The notes below the pieces were generated by a model. The model saw only the letters and a program-made list of their open reading frames with translations, was not told the DNA's origin and ran no database searches. 12,085 bases of DNA from Pseudomonadota bacterium (GTDB taxonomy: Bacteria > Myxococcota > Myxococcia > Myxococcales > Anaeromyxobacteraceae): NCBI GenBank assembly GCA_023419875.1, contig JAEZXM010000203.1, positions 1-12,085 on the forward strand. The letters are read 5' to 3'. Position numbers and translations under genes: made by a program. Positions within the stretch are counted from its first letter, which is position 1. Every line of letters starts with the position of its first letter. Below are positions 1 to 5,410 of this stretch, in pieces.

Positions 1-359
1 GCCCAGAAGCGCTCGTCGAAGTCGTGCTGCTCGGGGGTGTCGAGCGAGATCCCGCAGCCGCCGCACTCCGTCGCGAAGACGTTGGCGTCGGCGCCGCACC
101 GGCGGCAGCGGATGAATGCGCGGCGTCCCTCGGTCTCCGCGAGCTCGATCCGCGGCTCGGGCTCCGGGCCGAACCGCCCGAGCTGCGCGCCGGTCTGCGG
201 GACAGGGCTCGCGCCGGCCCGGGCCGCGGTTGGCCGCTCCACCCCGGCGATCCGCTGCCCGGTGGGATCGGCCGCCTCGCGGGCCGGCTCCGCGTCCGTC
301 CGGTCGGGGCGGGGGCGCTCGAGGTGGAGGAAGCGGCGGAGGCGTCCAGGGCCGGCCAA
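1..359 (-). CDS. Zinc-ribbon protein, partial (N-terminal part; runs off left edge)
   Basis: I do not recognise a named family. The reading frame starts at a TTG (359-357) preceded by GGAG with a 6-base spacer, one base after the stop of the upstream ATPase gene, so translation is probably coupled. The visible 119 codons begin with a short basic, hydrophobic stretch (AGPGRLRRFLHLERPRPDR). A low-complexity linker rich in Pro, Ala, Arg and Glu follows to about residue 80. Then comes a four-cysteine zinc ribbon, C85-x2-C88-x10-C99-x2-C102, ending in an acidic segment (TPEQHDFDERFWA). The ribbon probably binds one structural zinc; no catalytic domain is visible before the edge. No signal peptide is seen, so a cytoplasmic role is likely. 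Its position directly behind the AAA ATPase suggests it could be a partner or adaptor of that enzyme, which is inference only. The frame is supported by cysteine spacing and codon use, but the gene is incomplete. Confidence 0.72.
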   Translation of the reverse strand, partial: MAGPGRLRRFLHLERPRPDRTDAEPAREAADPTGQRIAGVERPTAARAGASPVPQTGAQLGRFGPEPEPRIELAETEGRRAFIRCRRCGADANVFATECGGCGISLDTPEQHDFDERFW

Positions 360-360
360 T

Positions 361-1953
361 TCACGCTCCGTCGACGGGTTCGGCGGGCACGATCTCCGGC
401 CCGGGCGCCTCCGAGGCGGGCCGGGTCCGGGTGGCCGCCCAGGATCGGAGCGCGGCGATGTCCTCGCGCATGGTGACCGAGAGCGGCAGGGTCTCCGCCA
501 CCGCCCGGGCGAGGTGCGCCTGGGCGAGCTCGGTCCGCTCGGCGAACGCCTCGTAGAGCGCGGACACCAGCGCCGCCTCCAGCTCCGCGCCGCTGAACCC
601 CCCGGTCAGCGCGGCGAGCGCATCGAGGTCGTAGGCGGCGGGATCGCGGCGGCGCTTGCCGATGTGGATCGAGAGGATGTCTCGGCGCTCGGCGGCCGTC
701 GGGAGGTCGATGAAGAAGATCTCGTCGAACCGGCCCTTGCGCAGCAGCTCGGGCGGGAGCCCCTCGATCCGGTTGGCGGTCGCGACCACGAACACGGGCG
801 CGGTCTTCTCCTGGAGCCAGGTGAGCAGCGAGCCGAACACCCGCGCCGACACGCCGCCGTCGGTCATGCCCGAGGACTGCGAGCCGGAGAGGCCCTTCTC
901 GATCTCGTCCACCCAGAGCACCACCGGCGCGACGCTCTCCGCCACGTGGATGGCGCGGCGGAGGTTCTCCTCCGACGAGCCGACGAGCCCGCTGAAGATC
1001 CGGCCCATGTCGAGCCGGAGGAGCGGCAGCCGCCACTGACCCGCGACCGCCTTGGCGGTGAGGCTCTTCCCGCAGCCCTGCACGCCGAGGAGGAGGAGCC
1101 CCTTCGGCTCGGGCAGCCCGAAGCGGCGGGCCGCCTCGGAGAAGGCGGCGCCCCGGCGGTCGAGCCAGGTCTTGAGGTTCGAGAGCCCGCCCACCTGCGC
1201 GAGCCCGTGCTCGGCGGCGAAGTACTCGAGGAGCCCGCTCTTGCGGATCACCTGCCGCTTTTCCTCGAGCACGAGGCCCACGTCCTCGCGCGAGAGCCGG
1301 CCGTCGGTGGCGATGGCCTTCGCGAAGGCGCTCTCCGCCTCCGCCATTGTGAGACCCTGCGCCGCCCGGACCAGCTCGTCCGCGTCGTCCCGCGTCAGCT
1401 CGATGCGGGCGCGGTTGTTTCTCCGGACCACGTCCACGATCTCCTTCAGGAGGTCGAGCAGGTCGCGATAGGTGGGGAGCGGCACGTCCAGGACCGAGAT
1501 CTCCTTCTCGATCTCGGGCGGGATGACGAGGGTGGGTGAGAGCAGGATGACGGTGGTGAAGGTGGACTTGAGCGCGTGGGCCAGCTCGCGGAGGCTCCGG
1601 ACCACCGCCGCATCGGACAGGAACGGGTGGAAGTCCTTCAGCACCACGAGCGACGGGTCGGAGAGCTTCTCGATCCGGGCGAGGGCCGCCACCGGATCCC
1701 GGATCGGCTCCTTCCCGTCCTCGGGCGCAGGCCGCTCGCCGTCGAGGCGCCGGAACCCGCGCGTCACCGACCAGCCGAGGAGCGCCTTGCCGTGCGTGCG
1801 CGCGAGATCGGCGAGGACCGCCTCGAGGCGCTGCTCCTCTGAGGTGACGAGGTAGACGAGCGGGTAGCGGGCGCGGACCAGGGTGTCGAGCTCCTGGACG
1901 AAGCGCGGAGGCGGGCGGCGCGCAGGCTCGGGGCTGGGGGCGGGATCGGACAC
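361..1953 (-). CDS. Ycf46-like AAA family ATPase
   Basis: A 530-residue AAA ATPase resembling the Ycf46 group of bacteria, cyanobacteria and plastids, whose function is poorly defined. The N-terminal half (about residues 18-230) looks like a degenerate P-loop domain, with the segments PLVYLVTSEE and LVVLKDFHPFL but no Walker A. The C-terminal half (about 250-500) is an intact AAA module: Walker A GVQGCGKS (K296), Walker B VVLWVDE (D349, E350), sensor-1 region ATANR (N394), arginine-finger region RKGRFDE, and a lid segment GFSGAELE near 452. ATP hydrolysis is therefore expected. No membrane segment is seen. I chose GTG 1953 because conserved sequence begins at about residue 18; an in-frame ATG at 2064 would add 37 residues of low-complexity Arg/Gly/Pro sequence. 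The Shine-Dalgarno before the GTG is weak. The gene is divergent from the GH9 gene and probably co-transcribed with the zinc-ribbon gene. The family call is firm; the start is less so. Confidence 0.88.
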   Translation of the reverse strand: MSDPAPSPEPARRPPPRFVQELDTLVRARYPLVYLVTSEEQRLEAVLADLARTHGKALLGWSVTRGFRRLDGERPAPEDGKEPIRDPVAALARIEKLSDPSLVVLKDFHPFLSDAAVVRSLRELAHALKSTFTTVILLSPTLVIPPEIEKEISVLDVPLPTYRDLLDLLKEIVDVVRRNNRARIELTRDDADELVRAAQGLTMAEAESAFAKAIATDGRLSREDVGLVLEEKRQVIRKSGLLEYFAAEHGLAQVGGLSNLKTWLDRRGAAFSEAARRFGLPEPKGLLLLGVQGCGKSLTAKAVAGQWRLPLLRLDMGRIFSGLVGSSEENLRRAIHVAESVAPVVLWVDEIEKGLSGSQSSGMTDGGVSARVFGSLLTWLQEKTAPVFVVATANRIEGLPPELLRKGRFDEIFFIDLPTAAERRDILSIHIGKRRRDPAAYDLDALAALTGGFSGAELEAALVSALYEAFAERTELAQAHLARAVAETLPLSVTMREDIAALRSWAATRTRPASEAPGPEIVPAEPVDGA

Positions 1954-1960
1954 CCCTGTG

Positions 1961-1990
1961 AGTCTAGAACGGCCGAGCCCGATCCGGAAA
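1961..1990 (-). promoter_or_regulatory. Weak promoter candidate for the AAA ATPase gene, possibly leaderless
   Basis: On the minus strand TTTCCG (1990-1985) and TAGACT (1966-1961) are separated by 18 bases. The -10 candidate matches TATAAT at four of six positions; the -35 matches poorly, at three of six. The -10 box ends 7 bases before the GTG start codon, so if used it would give an mRNA beginning at or next to the GTG. The fit to consensus is modest and a chance match is quite possible. Confidence 0.25.
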
Positions 1991-2078
1991 CGCCCGGGGC
2001 TTCGGGCCTCTCTCGTCGGGCTCGCAGGACGCCCTCCGGCACCCCCGCCAATTGATGCAGTCATCTGACGAATGCTGC

Positions 2079-2107
2079 TTGACGAACCTGATCGAGGGGC
2101 GTAACAG
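2079..2107 (+). promoter_or_regulatory. Sigma-70-like promoter candidate for the first GH9 cellulase
   Basis: TTGACG (2079-2084, five of six matches to TTGACA) is followed after exactly 17 bases by TAACAG (2102-2107, three of six matches to TATAAT). Transcription would begin near 2114 and leave a leader of about 50 bases carrying AGGAG, 8 bases before the ATG at 2163. The good -35 and ideal spacing favour it; the -10 is weak, so an activator may be needed. It lies in the divergent region and does not overlap the GTG start chosen for the ATPase gene. Confidence 0.45.
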
Positions 2108-2162
2108 GCCCGTGACGCTCCGTGTACCTCGTCCCTTCACCCGTGTCTCAGGAGCTCGACCC

Positions 2163-5100
2163 ATGCTGCCAAAGACAACGTCGCACGCGCCCCGGCGGCG
2201 CGCGCGCCATCTGTTCACCCTCGTGGCGCTCCTCGCCCCCGCGCTCGCCGGAGCCGCGGACAACTACGCCGAGGCGCTCCAGAAGTCGCTCTACTTCTAC
2301 GATGCCGAGAAGTCCGGCCCCGGCATCACCGGCGGTCGCCTCGAGTGGCGCGGCGACTCGGAGGTCCGCGACACCGCGCTGCCGCTGAAGCCGATGGCCG
2401 CCGACAACACCGGCACGAACATGTCGCAGGCGTTCATCACCGCGAACCGCGCCGTGCTCGATCCCGACGGCGACGGCACGGTGGACGTGAGCGGCGGGTA
2501 TCACGACGCCGGCGACCACGTCCGGTTCGGCCTCCCGCAGGCGTACGCCGCTTCCACGCTCGCCTGGGCGTACTACGAGTTCAAGAGCGCCTTCGTGGAC
2601 GTCCGCGAGGACGCCCACATGCGCGAGCTCCTGAAGTGGTTCGGCGACGTGTACCTCCGCTCCACCTTCCGCAACTCGGCCGGCGACGTGGTCGCCTTCG
2701 CCTACCAGGTGGGCGAGGGGAGCGTCGATCACACGGTCTGGGCGCCGCCCGAGCTCCTGAACCTCCCGCGGCCCGCGTACTTCGCCACCTCGGAGACGAA
2801 GGCCAGCGATCAGGCCGCCGCGGCCGCCGCGGCCCTCGCCCTGCTCTACCTCGACTTCGCCGACAGCGACCTCTCGTACGCCAACCGGTGCCTCGACACC
2901 GCCAAGGCGCTCTACCGCTTCGCGGTCGCGAATCGCGGCCTTGGTTACTCGGGCGGCTTCTACAACTCCAGCGACGACAACGACGAGATGGCGTGGGCGG
3001 CGGTCTGGCTCCACACGGCCACCGGCGAGTCGTCGTATCTGACCGACATCACCTCGATCGCCGACGGCCGCTACACCGGGTACCTCAAGAAGATCATCCA
3101 GTCGACCCAGGACAACTGGCAGAACATCTGGGTCCACTCCTGGGACACCGTCTGGGGCGGCGTCTTCGTCCAGCTCGCCAACGTGCTCCCCGACAACGCC
3201 CAGTTCGATTATTACGCACGGTGGAACCTCGAGTACTGGTCGGGCGGCGAGGTCCCGCACCGTGAGTCGAACGACGCCACCTACATGGCGCAGACGCCGG
3301 CCGGCTTCAGCGTCATCAGCACCTGGGGTTCGGCGCGCTACAACGCCGCCGCCCAGATGTGCGCGCTCATCTACGCGAAGCACACCGGCCGCAACGAGTT
3401 CGCCGCCTGGGCGCGGGGCCAGATGGCCTACATCATGGGCGACAACCCGTTCGGCTACTCGCTCATCGTCGGCTACCCCACGCCCGAGCTCTCGGCGAAG
3501 CACCCGCACCACCGGGCCGCGCACGGGTCCACCACCAACAGCATGAACGACCCGCCGAACCACAAGCACGTGCTCTGGGGCGCGCTCGTCGGCGGCCCAG
3601 ACACCAAGGACATCCACGTCGATCGGACGGACGACTTCGTCTACAACGAGGTGGCGATCGACTACAACGCCGGCCTCGTGGGCGCGCTCGCCGGGCTCCA
3701 CACCTTCTACGGCGCGGGCCAGCTTCCCATCCCCTCCTTCCCGCCGGCCGAGCCGGCCGAGCAGGCGTACACGGCCAAGGGCAAGATCGAGCAGGAGAAC
3801 AACCAGCGCTCGCAGATCACGATCACGATGACCGCCCAGCCGACGCACCCGCCCCACTTCGTGCGCGGCCTCTCGGCTCGGTACTTCTTCGACGTCAGCG
3901 AGCTCGTCGCGGCCGGCCAGACGATCTCCGCCGTCACCTCGGCCGTCTACTACGACGAGCAGGCGAGCGGCTACGGCGGCTCCACCGTGCTCCGCGGACC
4001 CGTCGCCTGGGACGAGGCGAACGGCATCTACTACATGGAGCTGGACTGGGGGGCCAACGACGTCTACGGGAAGCGCGACCTGCAGCTCGCGCTCATGGCC
4101 GCGCAGGACGCGCAGTGGAAGAGCAACTGGGATCCCACCAACGACTGGAGCCACCAGGGGCTCTCGTCCGGCGCCTCCACCGCGACCGAGTACATCCCCA
4201 TCTACCTCGACGGCGTGAAGGTCTTCGGCCAGGAGCCTCCGCGCGGCGGGTCCATGAGCTTCGCGCTCTCCGTCACCAGGGCCGGCACGGGCTCGGGCAC
4301 GGTCACGTCCAGCACGGGCGGGATCGCCTGCGGCGCGACGTGCAGCGCGACGTACGCGAGCGGCGCCGTGGTGACCCTGACCGCAGCGGCGGCGAGCGGC
4401 TCGACGTTCGGCGGCTGGAGCGGCGGCGTGTGCTCCGGCACCGCGGCCACCTGCGTGGTCACGATGTCGGCGACGCGGAGCGTGACGGCGGCGTTCAACG
4501 CTCCGAGTGGGTTCACGCTCACGGTCACCAAGGCGGGCACGGGCACCGGGACCGTCACGTCGAACACCGGCGGGATCAACTGCGGGACGACGTGCAGCGC
4601 GACATACACGAGCGGTACCCGGGTGACCCTCACGCGGACGATCGGCTCCGGCTCGACGTTCGGCGGCTGGGGCGGCGGCGTGTGTTCCGGCACGGCGGCC
4701 ACCTGCGTCGTCACCATGTCCCAGGCGCGGACCGTGACGGCGACGTTCAACGGCCAGCAACAGCAGACGTATGCGCTCACCGTGACGAAGGCGGGCACGG
4801 GCGCGGGCACCGTCACGTCCAGCACGGGCGGGATCAACTGCGGCTCGACGTGCAGCGCGACGTACGCGAGCGGCAGCGTGGTCACCCTGACCGCGGCGGC
4901 GACCAGCCCGTCCACGTTCGCCGGCTGGGGAGGCGCGTGCACGAACGCCACGGGCACCTGCACGGTCACCATGTCCCAGGCGCGGTCGGTCACCGCGACG
5001 TTCAACCCCGGCACGACGACCACGCCCTGCGCGAACCCGGTGACGATCACCGGCGGCCAGAGCGGCAACTTCGGCACCACCGGCGCGATCTGCCTGCGCA

Positions 5101-5285
5101 CGGCGGCGAGCGTGTACGGCTGGGGCTGCGCCAACTTCCAGGGCCGGACGGTGAGCGTGAACGGCGGCACGGCCTCCGAGAACTGCGGGGGCGGCGCGGT
5201 CCCGCTGCCGAAGATGTCGGACGGGTACACCTACTTCGCCGTCACGGCCGGCAGCTTCACGTGGGCGAGCCTGTACTACTGGTAG
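2163..5285 (+). CDS. Secreted GH9 cellulase: GH9-CBM3c-like-three InlB-type repeats-C-terminal 4-Cys domain
   Basis: A 1040-residue secreted glycoside hydrolase family 9 enzyme, predicted to cut beta-1,4-glucan bonds of cellulose with inversion. The signal peptide covers residues 1 to about 31 (Arg-rich start, LFTLVALLAPAL core, AGAA cleavage site). The GH9 domain spans about 33-517: catalytic-base motif DAGDHVRF (D115, D118), active-site HPHHRAAHG (H447-R451), and general acid E496 in NEVAIDYNAG. A CBM3c-like module follows (about 536-692, starting YTAKGKIEQENN and containing YYMELDW). In known GH9 enzymes this arrangement gives processive endoglucanase activity. Then come three approximately 80-residue repeats (700-948) and an 85-residue cysteine-containing end domain (about 956-1040). 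The start at ATG 2163 has AGGAG 8 bases upstream and directly precedes the signal peptide. The gene is monocistronic and convergent with a second GH9 gene. There is no dockerin or membrane anchor, so it is probably a free extracellular enzyme. Confidence 0.95.
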   Translation: MLPKTTSHAPRRRARHLFTLVALLAPALAGAADNYAEALQKSLYFYDAEKSGPGITGGRLEWRGDSEVRDTALPLKPMAADNTGTNMSQAFITANRAVLDPDGDGTVDVSGGYHDAGDHVRFGLPQAYAASTLAWAYYEFKSAFVDVREDAHMRELLKWFGDVYLRSTFRNSAGDVVAFAYQVGEGSVDHTVWAPPELLNLPRPAYFATSETKASDQAAAAAAALALLYLDFADSDLSYANRCLDTAKALYRFAVANRGLGYSGGFYNSSDDNDEMAWAAVWLHTATGESSYLTDITSIADGRYTGYLKKIIQSTQDNWQNIWVHSWDTVWGGVFVQLANVLPDNAQFDYYARWNLEYWSGGEVPHRESNDATYMAQTPAGFSVISTWGSARYNAAAQMCALIYAKHTGRNEFAAWARGQMAYIMGDNPFGYSLIVGYPTPELSAKHPHHRAAHGSTTNSMNDPPNHKHVLWGALVGGPDTKDIHVDRTDDFVYNEVAIDYNAGLVGALAGLHTFYGAGQLPIPSFPPAEPAEQAYTAKGKIEQENNQRSQITITMTAQPTHPPHFVRGLSARYFFDVSELVAAGQTISAVTSAVYYDEQASGYGGSTVLRGPVAWDEANGIYYMELDWGANDVYGKRDLQLALMAAQDAQWKSNWDPTNDWSHQGLSSGASTATEYIPIYLDGVKVFGQEPPRGGSMSFALSVTRAGTGSGTVTSSTGGIACGATCSATYASGAVVTLTAAAASGSTFGGWSGGVCSGTAATCVVTMSATRSVTAAFNAPSGFTLTVTKAGTGTGTVTSNTGGINCGTTCSATYTSGTRVTLTRTIGSGSTFGGWGGGVCSGTAATCVVTMSQARTVTATFNGQQQQTYALTVTKAGTGAGTVTSSTGGINCGSTCSATYASGSVVTLTAAATSPSTFAGWGGACTNATGTCTVTMSQARSVTATFNPGTTTTPCANPVTITGGQSGNFGTTGAICLRTAASVYGWGCANFQGRTVSVNGGTASENCGGGAVPLPKMSDGYTYFAVTAGSFTWASLYYW
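4260..5006 (+). repeat. Three tandem InlB-type (bacterial repeat) units within the first GH9 gene
   Basis: Units lie at 4260-4499, 4512-4751 and 4770-5006 (80, 80 and 79 codons), separated by short linkers including a Gln run (GQQQQ). Each runs from (F/Y)xLxVTxAGTG through a paired-cysteine segment (CGxTCSATY), GGW or AGW, and a second cysteine pair, to SxTATFN or a close variant. Four conserved cysteines per unit suggest two disulfides in the exported protein. The pattern resembles the divergent InlB B-repeat family found as spacer modules in many secreted bacterial proteins. A role as a stiff, oxidised spacer between the catalytic part and the C-terminal domain is inference. The third unit lacks one residue around GGAC. 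Confidence 0.85.
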
Positions 5286-5299
5286 TGACCGGTCTGGCC

Positions 5300-5328
5300 G
5301 GGTGAATCGGGGCGGGGGGGGTCGCGGG
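5300..5328 (+). other. G-quadruplex-like G-run motif downstream of the first GH9 stop
   Basis: Starting 15 bases after the TAG stop, the coding strand carries GGG (5300-5302), GGGG (5309-5312), an unbroken run of eight G (5314-5321) and GGG (5326-5328), with loops of 6, 1 and 4 bases. This meets the usual four-tract G-quadruplex pattern and would lie in the 3' UTR of the mRNA. In DNA this GC-rich such patterns can arise by chance, so the motif is visible but a function is not shown. Confidence 0.4.
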
Positions 5329-5380
5329 CCCCGCGGCGCTCGTCTGCGGCCGGGCCGGCGAGCAGCACGCCCGCCGGCCC
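5321..5380. terminator. Two GC hairpins between convergent GH9 genes, possible bidirectional terminator
   Basis: Hairpin one pairs 5321-5327 with 5331-5337 (seven pairs including one G-T wobble, 3-base loop). Hairpin two pairs GGGCCGGCG (5352-5360) with CGCCGGCCC (5372-5380), a perfect 9-bp stem with an 11-base loop. Both lie in the 125-base gap between the two facing stop codons and would form in either transcript. Neither is followed by a T-run, so classical intrinsic termination is not proven; a barrier to convergent read-through is the likeliest role. Confidence 0.45.
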
Positions 5381-5410
5381 CGGAGCACCGACCTTCACTG
5401 TTCGTCTACG

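Noticed and set aside
1954..2064. N-terminal extension of the AAA ATPase from ATG 2064
   Set aside because: It would add 37 low-complexity residues before the conserved region and no Shine-Dalgarno is evident; GTG 1953 fits the family length better. I cannot fully exclude it.
2052..2162. N-terminal extension of the first GH9 enzyme from ATG 2052
   Set aside because: It would bury the signal peptide 37 residues inside the protein and place the promoter candidate within the gene. ATG 2163 has AGGAG at the right distance.
4260..5006. Tandem repeats considered as a possible CRISPR or minisatellite array
   Set aside because: The units are about 250 bases long, in frame and encode a known repeat-type protein module, so they are coding repeats.
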